In this document: positions 53,311 to 63,164 of the stretch, piece after piece
Layout of the letters: each line of letters begins with the position of its first letter
How positions within the stretch are numbered: position 1 is the stretch's first letter
Origin: Labilithrix luteola
Lineage (GTDB): Bacteria > Myxococcota_A > Polyangia > Polyangiales > Polyangiaceae
DNA: 64,000 bases
NCBI RefSeq assembly: GCF_001263205.1
Contig: NZ_CP012333.1
Span: forward strand, 2,666,001-2,730,000
Direction: 5' to 3'
Notes under the pieces: model-generated
What the model was told of the DNA's origin: nothing
Seen by the model: the letters and a program-made list of their open reading frames with translations, nothing else
Databases searched by the model: none
Program-made: the position numbers and the translations under genes

Positions 53311-54477
53311 TCACTTCGGGAGCGAGCCGCCCGGCGGAACGGCCGTGGTGCAACCGAAGATGATCTCGACCTTGCCGCCTTTGTCTGCCTTGAGCGTATC
53401 GCAGAGCGTCGGACACATGATGATCTGCGTCGGATTGGACGTGCTGTCGTAGTGCCAGCCGTTCGGATCCGTACACGTCGCGCTATACGCGAGCGTGGTC
53501 TGGGCGCCGCCGCTCGGCGTGTAGTCGACGTTGACCGCGTTGACATCGAGGGTCTGACCCGCGGGCGGCGCCGGCAGCCCGTACTCGCAGCCGAGCTGCG
53601 CGTTGGCGATCTGGCCGAGCGCGTTCTCGAGATCCGTCGTGACCTGAGCAGGGCTCGATGTGTTGACGATGATCGCGGTTCCGGTCCCGCCGCCTTCGGC
53701 GATCGTGTTGAGGTTGCCGGTATTGCCGACGCCGATCACATAGGTCGGGATCGTGGAAGCGGCCGCTGCCGCGGCGTCGTGAACCGCAGTGATGGTGTTG
53801 CCCGTGCAGCCTTTCGGCTGTCCGTCGGTCACGAGGACGACAGCAACTTTGCCGCCATCGGTGACCCCCGCCTTCACCTGCCCCGCGTAGGTGAGAGCAC
53901 CTTGCAATGCCGCCAGCGTCGGCGTGTCGGTCGTGGGCCCCGTGGCGTCGAGGGCGGCCTTGAAACTGGTGGCGTCGGGCAGCGCCTCCATCGAAACCTG
54001 CGGTGTCGTGTACGACGACGCGCTGCAGTCCGCCGTCGACGCGTTCGCATCCTTGCCGAAGAAGGTGAGCGACGCGCGGATGCCGGCCGAAGACGAAGAC
54101 GCGAAGAAATTCTCGAGCCCCGTCTTGCAAGCGGCCCACTTCGTCGTGCCGCCGACCTTGTCATTCATGCTGATCGAGCGGTCGTACATGAACACGAGGT
54201 ATGCCGGCGGACGCGTCGCGCCGGCGTTCGACGTTGCGCACGCCGATCCGGGCGTGACGGAGCCGACGTTGCCGACGGAACCACTCGAGCCGCCGGGCGA
54301 GCCGACGTTCGAGTCGTTCGGGATGAAGCCGTTGTTGCCTCCCGAAGCGTTGTTCTCACTCGTGCCCTTGCCGAAGGTCGAGTCGTCGGAGGAGCTACCG
54401 CACGCCGCCACGGCAATGGAGATCGACAGTCCGGCCGAAACGAGTGAGGCCGAAGCGAGTGACGAGCGAAAAATCAT
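53311..54477 (-). CDS. vWA-domain lipoprotein
   Basis: From ATG 54477 (GGAG just upstream) the protein is 388 residues. The signal peptide ends IAVAACGSSS (lipid Cys about 26), followed by a Gly/Ser/Asn-rich linker. The vWA domain has its MIDAS in FMYDRSISMND (DxSxS) and TDGQPKGC. The C-terminal part has four cysteines (CEYGLPAPP, CTDPNGW, CPTLCD, CTTAVP). Such proteins bind extracellular ligands or metal-stabilised partners at the cell surface. The upstream gap (54478-54731) holds no gene or structure I can support. Confidence 0.85.
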   Translation of the reverse strand: MIFRSSLASASLVSAGLSISIAVAACGSSSDDSTFGKGTSENNASGGNNGFIPNDSNVGSPGGSSGSVGNVGSVTPGSACATSNAGATRPPAYLVFMYDRSISMNDKVGGTTKWAACKTGLENFFASSSSAGIRASLTFFGKDANASTADCSASSYTTPQVSMEALPDATSFKAALDATGPTTDTPTLAALQGALTYAGQVKAGVTDGGKVAVVLVTDGQPKGCTGNTITAVHDAAAAAASTIPTYVIGVGNTGNLNTIAEGGGTGTAIIVNTSSPAQVTTDLENALGQIANAQLGCEYGLPAPPAGQTLDVNAVNVDYTPSGGAQTTLAYSATCTDPNGWHYDSTSNPTQIIMCPTLCDTLKADKGGKVEIIFGCTTAVPPGGSLPK

Positions 54478-54731
54478 CTGAGCTCCTGACTTCGAAGGCT
54501 TGCTCGAATCATATCGTGACCGCGGCCGAGAGCAGGACACGAGCGCAGGCTCACACCGAAATGAGTGAGCAGCGCACGCATCTCTCACACCTCTACCGAG
54601 CTTCGGTCCCGCGTGTGACCCCGGAGTGGTCAGGCGGCCGACCGGATTCGCCTCCGTCTTCAACTCTCGTCGAGCCCCCGCGCCGTGGCACCTCCTGAGT
54701 TCGACACGCACCGGCCGGGCTCGGCCGCAGA

Positions 54732-55256
54732 TCACTCACACGCGGCCTTGAGCACCTTCGCGACGGTGTCCCACGTTCGCGTGGTCACGTCTTTGCCGAA
54801 CGTCCGCTCGATGAGTCTCATGAACGCGGGATCTCCCGGGCTGGGTACGTAGGCGCTGAGGGCGTGCAGGCCCTCAGTCGCGAGGATGCGCGCGCCATCT
54901 CGCTCGGGAGGGAGCGTGACCGTCTTCGCGGAGGGCTCGCGGAGGAACGTGACGACGCGCTTGGAGCCTTCCGCCAAGCGGAAACGATCGAAGACGCTCG
55001 TGGCAACGAGCTCTTCGAGCTCCTCCTGCGCGCGGACGAACGCGACGAACGCGGTCGGCAACTCTCGCTTCATCACACGCTCTGCCTTGTCGGCGATCGC
55101 TTGGTTCGGTGCCTTCCGGGCGGAGAAGACGACGTTCCCGCTCGACAGCAAGGTGCGCACCTCGCTGAAGCCCGCCGACTCGAAGGCCCGCTTGAGCTCG
55201 GGCATCTTCGCGTTCATGGGGCTCACGCCGCGGAGAAAAGCTGCGTATCGGGCCAT
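54732..55256 (-). CDS. DUF1697 family protein
   Basis: From ATG 55256 the protein is 174 residues; an upstream in-frame ATG at 55274 would add six residues. The family pattern YAAFLRGVSPMNAKMPELKRAFESAGF (split as YAAFLRGVSP and LKRAFESAGF), then SSGNVVFSARKAP, is typical of DUF1697. The C-terminal FMRLIERTFGKDVTTRTWDTV completes the domain. The family's biochemical function is not established. No signal peptide. Confidence 0.85.
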   Translation of the reverse strand: MARYAAFLRGVSPMNAKMPELKRAFESAGFSEVRTLLSSGNVVFSARKAPNQAIADKAERVMKRELPTAFVAFVRAQEELEELVATSVFDRFRLAEGSKRVVTFLREPSAKTVTLPPERDGARILATEGLHALSAYVPSPGDPAFMRLIERTFGKDVTTRTWDTVAKVLKAACE

Positions 55257-55331
55257 GGCACTTGCCTCGCGCAATAGCGCGAATGCATGAGCGTCGCTAC
55301 TCGCGCACGACTCGGTCGTCGACCGAGCTGG

Positions 55332-55534
55332 TCATGCGCGCATCTTCTTGGCGATCCAATGATCGGCGCTGATTGAGCCGGCACCGCCGAAAATGAGCCA
55401 GACGAAGATCACGATGTAGACGACCTCGGCAGATAGAAGAAATCGCCGAGCGTGTGCACGTCTCCACGGCGCGCGGTGAGAATGGCGACCGTCATGACGA
55501 CGGCGAGGGCGGCGGCCGCAAAGCGAGTTGCGAG
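55332..55534 (-). pseudogene. DoxX-family remnant, C-terminal piece with a frameshift
   Basis: Only the last quarter of a DoxX-type membrane protein is left: LATRFAAAALAVVMTVAIL in one frame and, after one missing base near 55437, LLSAEVVYIVIFVWLIFGGA in another, ending MRA. DoxX proteins are about 130-150 residues with four helices, so the first two helices are missing. The piece stops exactly where an unrelated plus-strand remnant begins (55539). It is probably decayed or cut by a rearrangement. Confidence 0.65.
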
Positions 55535-55538
55535 GCAG

Positions 55539-55887
55539 CGTGAGTTCGCAAAGCTTCTCGCAATCGGCCAGTGGAAAGACAACCTGGCGAGCGCATCGCA
55601 CGACGGGGCGAGGAGCTCGATCAGCTCATCGTGCCGGTGTCCGGTCGCGTGCGCGTCGAACCCGATGGAAGGGCGATCGCCGAGCTCCGTCCCGGTTGCC
55701 TGGTCGGCGAATGGGCTTCTTCACGAAGCGGGCTCCGAGCGCGGACGTCATCGCAATGGAACCGACGCGCACGGTGTCGTGGCGTGACGACGTCCTCCGG
55801 AAGCTCCTCGCCACGAACGTCGAGCTTCGAGCCGCCCTGCAGCAGGTGGTCGGCGAAGACCTCGTCGTCAAAATGAAGCGAACATGA
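55539..55887 (+). pseudogene. Cyclic-nucleotide-binding/Popeye-like remnant, two frameshifts
   Basis: Three consecutive frames each carry part of one domain: REFAKLLAIGQWKD, then GERIARRGEELDQLIVPVSG with RAIAELRPGCLVGEWA, then FFTKRAPSADVIAMEPTRT through to TGA at 885-887. Together they spell a CAP_ED/cNMP-binding fold as in myxobacterial Popeye-like proteins. Each junction needs one extra base. The N-terminal membrane part expected for this family is missing. It is either a pseudogene or a poorly assembled gene. Confidence 0.65.
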
Positions 55888-55950
55888 AAACGGCGTAGCG
55901 CGCTCCAAGGCGACGCTCCGCCGGTCACTCCGGTCGACGCGCGTACCTGC

Positions 55951-56928
55951 TCACTCGGGGCGCAGGTACGCGTTCTTGATCAGCTTGAGGATGATCTGGA
56001 CGGTATCGAGGTCCGTCGCGGCGCTCTTGTTGAGCACGGTCTCGAGGTGACCGTAGTTGTGCGCGAGCTGGAGGATGTCGAGCTCCTCCGGCTTCAGATC
56101 TTTGAACGGCGGGATGACGGGCTGCGAGAAGACGAGCCGGCTGTTCAAGTCAGGAAGCTCGTTCCTGATCTCGTTGAACTCGTCGAGCTGGCGGAGACCC
56201 TCCATGAGGACCTCCTGCACGCTCAGGTTCATCTCGTTCGGGAACTCTCGCTCGTCCGGCGGATCGAGATCGAAGAGGCCCTTTTGCCACGTGAGCATGC
56301 GGAAGATGCTCTTCATCGCCTGGACGTCATCCAGGTCGTTGATCGTGGCGTAGTAGATGACGCCCTTGCGGAGATAGATCTTGCCGATGTCGTCGTTCTC
56401 GGTGCGGATGACGAGAACGCCGTTCTTCTTCGACGTGGCGAACAGCTGGAGCAGGTCGGGAAGCGGGACTTCCTCGATGCTGCCGCTCATCGTGCGCGCC
56501 TGCGTGGTGCGGCGTGCTGCAGCGACGTTCTCGAGGTCGCGCTTGGCGGCGTCCGTGCTCTCTGCCGCGCGGCCGCCCTCTCCGGCGATGACCTTGAGAA
56601 TGCTGGTTCCGATGAGAACGCGGTCGCCTTCCTTCAGGCGGGCCCGCTTGATCTTCTCACCGTTGACGAAGGTGCCGTTGGTCGACCCAAGGTCTTCGAT
56701 CCAGATCTGGTCCTGCTGCATGGTGATGCGCGCGTGCTTGCGGCTCACCATGTCCTCGACGAGGACCATGTCCAGATCGCTCGACCGGCCCACGATGATG
56801 GGCTTGTCGTTGACGATGGGGAACTCGCCACCCTGGTACTTGCCGCTGATAAAGCGCAAGACGTACGAGCGGCCACCGGCTCCGGGGCGCATCGACGGCA
56901 CTGATGCCTTCTGGGCGGGATCTTGCAT
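55951..56928 (-). CDS. FHA-DUF4388 signalling protein
   Basis: A 325-residue cytoplasmic protein. The FHA domain (about 40-110) has IIVGRSSDLDMVLVEDMVSRKHARI and GSTNGTFVNGEKI, so it should bind phosphothreonine. The DUF4388/PATAN-like domain (about 148-265: LPDLLQLFATSKKNGVLVIRT, split as LPDLLQLFA and GVLVIRT) follows. The C-terminal PEELDILQLAHNYGHLETVL is helical. In myxobacteria this combination links kinase signalling to polarity or motility regulation (family knowledge). The upstream region carries no structure I can support. Confidence 0.92.
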   Translation of the reverse strand: MQDPAQKASVPSMRPGAGGRSYVLRFISGKYQGGEFPIVNDKPIIVGRSSDLDMVLVEDMVSRKHARITMQQDQIWIEDLGSTNGTFVNGEKIKRARLKEGDRVLIGTSILKVIAGEGGRAAESTDAAKRDLENVAAARRTTQARTMSGSIEEVPLPDLLQLFATSKKNGVLVIRTENDDIGKIYLRKGVIYYATINDLDDVQAMKSIFRMLTWQKGLFDLDPPDEREFPNEMNLSVQEVLMEGLRQLDEFNEIRNELPDLNSRLVFSQPVIPPFKDLKPEELDILQLAHNYGHLETVLNKSAATDLDTVQIILKLIKNAYLRPE

Positions 56929-57104
56929 CGTGAGGGGGCCGGGACTCGATTACCACGAACTGGCACAACGGGGTCGAAAACGGGGTGGCGTGAACTTTTT
57001 CACAGCGCCGCGCCCGATTTGTCGGGATCTCCCGCCCAATTCCAGCCCAAAGATTATCGAGTCCACCCAAAGATGGTCAAGTCACGGTATGTGACTCCTC
57101 GGAC

Positions 57105-58264
57105 ATGCCCTCAGACAAGCAAAATTCCGAGGTTTCCGGGCTCCAGACACCCTCTGGAACGACCCGTTTCCGGATCGTGCGCGAGATTTTTCTGAGGGGG
57201 GTGACGCTTTTGGCACCCACCGCTCGATCGAGCCCAAGCGCAGCCTTCCGCAGCCGGCCTGGAAGGTCGACAACGATTTCTCCAAGATCTTCGCGGGAGA
57301 ACTCCTGCTCGCGGTCGATACGCTCAACGTCGACGCCGCCAGCTTCCGCCAAATGGAGGAAGCTGCGCCCGAAGCATCAAGCGCGGCCGGAGGGGGTCCT
57401 GAGTCGGCCGAAGCGCGGGTCACGCGGCTCGTGCTCGACACGATCGCGAAGCGAGGCAAGCAGCACAACCCGGTGACCGGCTCGGGCGGCATGCTCCTCG
57501 GTCGCGTGCTCCAGGTCGGCCAGGGTCATCCCGACGCCGAGCGCCTGGCCCCTGGCGATCGCGTCGCCACGCTCGTCTCTCTCTCCCTCACGCCGCTCCG
57601 CGTCGATCGCGTACTCGACGTGCGGCGTGAGAGCGCGCAGCTCGACGTCGAAGGCGAGGCCGTTCTCTTCGCGAGCGGTGCCTACGCCCGCATGCCCAGC
57701 GACATGCCCGATCGTCTCGCGCTCGCCGTGCTCGACGTGGCCGGTGCAGCCCCGCAGGTCGCGCGGCTCGTCTCGTCCGGGGGAAGCGTCTGCATTCTCG
57801 GCGCCGGCGGGAAGAGCGGCATCCTCTGCGCGGCCGAAGCGCGCCGTCGTGGAGGACCGAACGCGCGCATCATCGGCGTCGAGAGCTACGGCACGTACGC
57901 CGAAGATCTCCGCAAGCTCGGGTTCTGCGACGAGGTCCTCGAGCTCGACGCACGCGATCCGGTCACCCTGCGCAACGCAGCCCTCGCGGCGAACGGTGGC
58001 AAGGAGTTCGATCTCTCCTTGTCGTGCGTGAACGTCGCCGACTCCGAGATGAGCGCGATCCTCGTGACGCGTGATCGCGGCACCGCCTACTTCTTCGCGA
58101 TGTCCACGAGCTTCACGAAGGCCGCGCTGGGCGCCGAGGGCGTCGGCAAAGACGTCGATCTCGTCATCGGCAACGGCTTCGCCCACGGCCACGCGGACCA
58201 CACGCTCGACATGATGAGGACGTTCCCCGCGGTCCGAGCGCTCTTCGAAAAGCGTTACGGCTGA
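57105..58264 (+). CDS. kdd: L-erythro-3,5-diaminohexanoate dehydrogenase, frameshift near the N-terminus
   Basis: The main frame from 57200 encodes GTHRSIEPKRSLPQPAWKVDNDF, a typical Kdd N-terminus, and continues through VLDVAGAAPQVARLVSSGGSVCILGAGGKSG to EKRYG. Kdd oxidises 3,5-diaminohexanoate in lysine fermentation. That frame has no start codon before ATG 57353. A start at ATG 57105 (one frame over) gives MPSDKQNSEV and ends at a run of six G (57196-57201). Adding one G joins the two. So either a base is missing or the tract is slippery. With the join the protein would be 386 residues, longer than usual. Confidence 0.8.
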
Positions 58265-58293
58265 GCAGCCGCGCTTACGGAAGTGCCGCTTTT

Positions 58294-58313
58294 CTCGATG
58301 AATCGTCATCGAG
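58294..58313 (+). terminator. Hairpin after kdd
   Basis: CTCGATGA (58294-58301) pairs perfectly with TCATCGAG (58306-58313) around ATCG, 30 bases after the kdd stop. No T-run follows. The rest of the 238-base gap up to 58502 shows no gene. Confidence 0.45.
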
Positions 58314-58502
58314 TGCGGCCCCTCTGCGTGTGACGTCTTCGTGTCGGACCGCTCGAGTCATTTTTCTTTGAACGGTCCGCCGGCCTGCGGTGACGGATAG
58401 GCCAAACGGGTAGCGAGAGAGTGCGCAGCGGACGTCCCGCGTGATCTTCACGCGGCGCTTCTGGCGTCGTGCGCGCGGCTCGCGTTCGAAAGGCCCCCTC
58501 CC

Positions 58503-61078
58503 TTGAAGCGAAGATCCCACGCCCTCGTCGGGGCGGCGGCGATCGTGTGCGCCCTCCTCAGCGCATACGGCTCCGCGCGCGCCGATGACCATGTATTGCT
58601 TCCCCGAAGCTCACGCAGTTCGTCGAAGCGACGGATCCGCGCGGCGATACGGGGACCGAGCGCGCGACCGTCGAGCTCGAAATCTCGGTCGATCGTGAAG
58701 GCAAAGTGTCCGACGTGCGCGTTGCGCGATCGGGCGGCGACGTCCTCGACCAAGCTGCGGTCATCGCGGCGCGCTCGTTCGTGTTCGAGCCCGCCACGCG
58801 CGACGGCACGCCGATCCCCGCGAAGATTCGTTACGAGTACGTCTTCGCGGCGCGCACGCCCGAGCCTCCCCCGGTGGCGCCGACGCCCGGTGTCCCGACG
58901 AAGCCGGCCGCGCTCGAGATCATCGCGCTCGATCACGACGACAACACGCCCCTCGCAGGCGCCGCCGTCATCGTGACCACGCAAGACGGCACCATGCTCC
59001 GCGCGGTCGCCGACGGTCAGGGTGTGTTCCGCATGGAGGACGTGCCGTCGGGCCCCGTCCACGTTGTCGTGACCAAGGACGGCTACGTCTCCGCGCAGCT
59101 CGACGAGACGCTCGAACCGGGCATGGCCACGCAGGCCAAGCTTCGCCTCGACAAGACGCCCGATCCGGAGGCCTTCACCGCCACCGCGCGCGTCGACGCT
59201 CCGCCGCGCGAAGTCACGAAGCGCACGCTGAGCGGACAGGAGATGACGCGCATCGCCGGCACGCGCGGCGACCCGCTGCGCGCGATCGAGCTCCTCCCCG
59301 GCGTGAGCCGCAACAGCTCGGGCAGCAACCCCATTCTTCGCGGTGCGAACCCGCAAGACAGCCAGGTCTTCCTCGAGGGCGGCCCCGTTCCGATCCTCTA
59401 CCACCTCGGTGGTCTCACGAGCTTCGTCCACTCGCGCGTGATCGACACGGTCGACGTCTATCCGAGCAACTTCGGGGTGCGCTACGGCCGCAAGCTCGGC
59501 GGCGTCGTCGACGTGCGCCTCCGCGACCCGAGGACCGACAAGCTCCATGGCATCGCCGACGCGAGCATGATCGACAGCTCGCTCCTCGTCGAAGCGCCTA
59601 TCGGCGAGAAGTTCGCGGTGCTCGGCGCGGTCCGGCGCAGCAACATCGACGCGTTCCTCAACGCCGCCGCGAACTCGACCGATCTCGCCATCACCGCGGC
59701 GCCCGTCTACTGGGATTACCAGACGATCGCCACGTACAAGCCGACCGAGCAGGATCGCTTCCGCATCATGGCCTTCGGCTCGAGCGATCGTTTCGCGCTC
59801 ATCCTCAAGAAGCCGGCCGACGCCGATCCGGCCATCCGCGGCGCCTTCGACACGCTCTCCGTCTTCCACCGCGTGCAGCTCGGCTATCGCCATCGCTGGG
59901 CGAAGGGTTCGGAGCAGAACACGGAGCTCACGTACGGCTGGCTCGTCGACAAGGGCCAATACGGCACGCTCGGTCGGAGCCACTTCGTGATGAACACGAT
60001 TCAAGGTCGGTCGGAATGGACCGGCGTGGTCTCGCCCGCCCTCCGCGTCACCGCCGGTCTCGACCTCCTCGGTACCCACTTCGACGGCTACTACGAAGGC
60101 ATCCCGCCGACTGCAGGCGAAGGCGATCAGCCGATGACTGTCTCGGGCCAGAAGCACGTCTTCATCCAGACGGCGCGCTGGGTCATGACGCCGGGCGCGT
60201 ACTTCGAGGCGGGCATTCGCCCCGTGCCGAGCGTGCTCCTCACGCCGGGCGTCCGCGCCGACTGGAACGATCTCGTCAAGAAGGGCTCGATCGATCCGCG
60301 CTTCTCGGGTCGTTGGGAGATCACCGACAAGACGGTGGTGAAGGGCGGCGTCGGCCTCTTCAGCCAGGCTCCCGCCGAGCGCGACTCGGTCGAGCCGATC
60401 GGCAACCCCAACATGGACTTCGCACACGCCGTGCACGCGAGCGTGGGCGTCGAGCAGGCCATCACCGACGAGCTTTCGACCTCGGTCGAAGGCTTCTCGA
60501 AGTGGCTCTGGAACATGGAGACGGGAACGCCCGACGGCAAAGCGCCCTTCTTCGTCAGCAACCAGAAGGGCCGCATCTACGGCGGTGAATTCATGCTCCG
60601 CATGAGGCCCTCCGGACGCTTCTTCGGCTTCCTCTCGTACACGCTCATGCGCAGCGAGCGAAGGGATGCGGATCAAAACGACTACCGCCTCTTCGATCGC
60701 GACCAGACGCACATCATGAGCGCCTCCGCCGTGTACCGACTCGGTCACGGATGGGAAGTGGGCGGAAGCTTCCGCTACACGAGCGGCACGCCGTTCACGC
60801 CCGTCGTCGGCAGCTCGTACAACGCCTCGACCGACACGTATTCGTCGCGCCTCGGCGCTTCGATGAGCGACCGGAACCCGGCCTTCACGCGCCTCGATGC
60901 GCGCGTCGAAAAGAAGTGGACCTTCTCGCAGTGGAGTCTTGCCGTGTACCTCGACGTCCAGAACGTCCTCAACTCGCCGAACCGCGAAGGCTTCAGCTAC
61001 AACTACGACTACTCGCAGCGTCAGGCTGCGCGCGGTCTGCCGATCTTCCCGAGCCTCGGAATTCGAGGTGAGCTGTGA
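58503..61078 (+). CDS. TonB-dependent receptor with N-terminal TonB-C-like and CarboxypepD_reg domains, frameshifted
   Basis: A signal peptide begins at TTG 58503 (MKRRSHALVGAAAIVCALLS). After about 33 residues coding moves one frame at a CCCC run (58602-58605) and is open to 61078. The mature N-terminus is a TonB-C-like domain (KLTQFVEATDPRG, then VSVDREGKVSDVRVARSGG-like), followed by a carboxypeptidase-regulatory domain (LAGAAVIVTTQDG). The plug has LPGVSRNSSGSNPILRGANP, and a 22-strand barrel follows, ending SLGIRGEL. It imports a TonB-dependent substrate through the outer membrane. The next gene overlaps by 4 bases. Confidence 0.83.
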
Positions 61079-62019
61079 AGCGCGCTCGCGTCCCCTCGCC
61101 CATGCCGCTCGCGATGCTCGCGATCGCGTCGACCATCGCCTCGGCAGCCGGGTGCGACGACAACATCAACAAGGGCTGGCTCATCGACAAGACCCGCGTG
61201 CTCGGCGCGCAGGTGAGTGCCGAGAGCGACACGACGCGCGCCTCGCTGTCGGCCGGAGAGCGCGGCACAGTGACCTGGCTCGTCGCTTCGCCGGGCGCTC
61301 CGCCGAAGCTCTCCTGGGCCTACGCACTCTGCGCTCCGCCGGAAGGCAACTTCGCGTCGGCTCACTGCGAAGGTCCCGCGTTGGGATCGGGATCGGGTGA
61401 GGGCGACGGTGAGCTCGTCCCGATGGACATGATCGTTCCACCGGCCGAGGCGCTGGTGAACGCCCCCGTCCTCCTCATGCTGACCGCGTTCTGCGCGAAC
61501 GGCTCGACGACGCTCGATCCGCAGGCCTTCACGGCGACGTGCAGCGGTGGCGGCAGCGCGATGCTCGCGTCGACGCTCATCGACGTGACGGCGCTAGAGA
61601 CGAACCACAACCCGGTCATCGCCGACGACGCCGTGAGCATCACGGGCGGCGCCAAGCTTCCGCCCGCGCGCGGAGGCATCGCCGGATCGCCGTGCACGCC
61701 GTCGAACGAAGTCATCGGCGTTCCGCCCGATACGAAGCCGGACGTGTTCTACCAGTTCCGCGCGCAGGACCGGGAGGAGTTCCCGAGCTCGCCGGACAAG
61801 TTCGAGGCCCTCCAGCTCTCCACCTTCACGACGTCGGGCGAGTTCGATCGCCAGTACGCCGCGCTCGATCCCAACGAGGGACTGCCCAAGGACGCCAAGA
61901 TCGAGTGGGACGTGGGCGGTGCGCCCGCGGAGGGCAAGCTCGTCCGCTTCTACTTCGTCCTCCGCGACAACCGCGGCGGCATGGGCTTCGCGGTGCGCGA
62001 GGCCTGCGTTCACCCGTGA
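61075..62019 (+). CDS. Secreted Cys-containing protein, receptor operon
   Basis: A 314-residue protein from GTG 61075, which overlaps the receptor stop by 4 bases. A signal segment (LAMLAIASTIASAAGC, lipid Cys about 27) is followed by DDNINKGW, which looks like a lipobox context. Four cysteines in pairs and Ig-like strands (ATLTSSPGAPPK-type) give no family signature. Placed between the receptor and ExbB, it could be a surface binding protein for the imported substrate (inference). Unknown fold. Confidence 0.72.
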   Translation: MKRARVPSPMPLAMLAIASTIASAAGCDDNINKGWLIDKTRVLGAQVSAESDTTRASLSAGERGTVTWLVASPGAPPKLSWAYALCAPPEGNFASAHCEGPALGSGSGEGDGELVPMDMIVPPAEALVNAPVLLMLTAFCANGSTTLDPQAFTATCSGGGSAMLASTLIDVTALETNHNPVIADDAVSITGGAKLPPARGGIAGSPCTPSNEVIGVPPDTKPDVFYQFRAQDREEFPSSPDKFEALQLSTFTTSGEFDRQYAALDPNEGLPKDAKIEWDVGGAPAEGKLVRFYFVLRDNRGGMGFAVREACVHP

Positions 62020-62088
62020 CTGCAAGACACCGTGCGCCGCGTTCGGCGCGTTGATTCGATTTTTCGAGAAAGAACAGGAGACCGTCCG

Positions 62089-62739
62089 ATGCAGATCGAA
62101 AACAAGCTTCGTGCACTCGCGGGAATGGGCGCGGGTTGGGTCATGTGGCTCTTGCTCTCGCTGAGCGTGCTCATCCTCGCCATCGCCATCGAGCGCGCCA
62201 TCGTCCTTTTTCGCTCGCGCGACGACATCGCCAAGCTCCGTCGCAACCTGGCAAGTTCCCTGGGCCGAGGCGATTTGACAGCCGCGCGTGGTCTCGTCGT
62301 TGCCTCGCCCTCGGTCGAAGCACGCGTCCTCGCCGCGGGCCTTGGCGCGATGCCGCGCGGGCCGGCCGCCGTCGAAGAACGCCTCGCCAGTGAGGCGCAG
62401 CTCGCCAAGCTCTCGATGGAGCGCCGGCTCGCCATCCTCGGCACCATCGGGTCGAACGCACCGTTCATCGGTCTGCTCGGCACCGTCATCGGCATCATCC
62501 GCGCCTTCCACGCGCTCGACGCGAGCGGCGGCCAGGTGTCGACCGCGCTCATGTCCGAAATCGGTGAAGCCCTCACGGCAACGGCCGTTGGTCTCTTCGT
62601 CGCCCTCCCCGCCGTGGCGCTCTTCAACTTCTTCCAGAAGGCCATCGCCTCGCGCATCTCGATGGCCGAAGCCCTTGGTCGCGAAATGCTCTCCTACGTG
62701 AAGGACGAGCGCCGCGCTCTCACCGACGAGGCTGCGTGA
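62089..62739 (+). CDS. exbB: MotA/TolQ/ExbB proton channel protein
   Basis: A 216-residue inner-membrane protein from ATG 62089. The helices are at about 16-36, 126-150 and 165-188. TIGSNAPFIGLLGTVIGIIRAFHAL is the family signature, and TATAVGLFVALPAVALFNFF lines the proton path. It forms a proton-driven pentamer with ExbD that energises TonB. Length is typical of ExbB (about 200-240). Its stop overlaps the ExbD start. Confidence 0.93.
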   Translation: MQIENKLRALAGMGAGWVMWLLLSLSVLILAIAIERAIVLFRSRDDIAKLRRNLASSLGRGDLTAARGLVVASPSVEARVLAAGLGAMPRGPAAVEERLASEAQLAKLSMERRLAILGTIGSNAPFIGLLGTVIGIIRAFHALDASGGQVSTALMSEIGEALTATAVGLFVALPAVALFNFFQKAIASRISMAEALGREMLSYVKDERRALTDEAA

Positions 62740-63164
62740 TGGGTGCCTCGCTCGGTGGTGGAAAAGACAGCGGCATGATGACGGACATCAACGTCACGCC
62801 CCTCGTCGACGTCGTCCTCGTCTTGCTCGTCCTCATGATGGTCACGGCCACGGCCATGGCGAACCGCACGATCCCGCTCGAGCTGCCGAAAGCGCAGACC
62901 GGCGAGAGTGACGGCAAAAAGAGACCTCTCGTCCTGTCCGTCGACGAAGGTGGTGCCCTGTTCCTCGACACGCAGCGCGTCTCCGACGCCGAGGTTCGCG
63001 CGAAGGCCAAGGAGGTCGCCGCGGCCGATCAGCAGGCAAGCGCCATCCTCGCCGCCGACGGTCGCGCGCGCCACGAAACGGTCGTCCACGCGCTCGAGCT
63101 CCTTCGCGCCGAGCGCATCTCCAAGATCGCCATCGTCGTCCGTGGCGACACGGGACGAAAATGA
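62739..63164 (+). CDS. exbD: ExbD/TolR-family protein
   Basis: A 141-residue protein. From ATG 62739 (overlapping the ExbB TGA), one membrane helix (VDVVLVLLVLMMVTATAM) carries the conserved Asp of ExbD in PLVDVVLVLLVL. A small periplasmic domain follows (PLVLSVDEGGALFLDTQRV). A GTG at 62736 is a second candidate start. The 3' end overlaps the tonB ATG by 4 bases. It completes the proton channel. Confidence 0.93.
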   Translation: MGASLGGGKDSGMMTDINVTPLVDVVLVLLVLMMVTATAMANRTIPLELPKAQTGESDGKKRPLVLSVDEGGALFLDTQRVSDAEVRAKAKEVAAADQQASAILAADGRARHETVVHALELLRAERISKIAIVVRGDTGRK

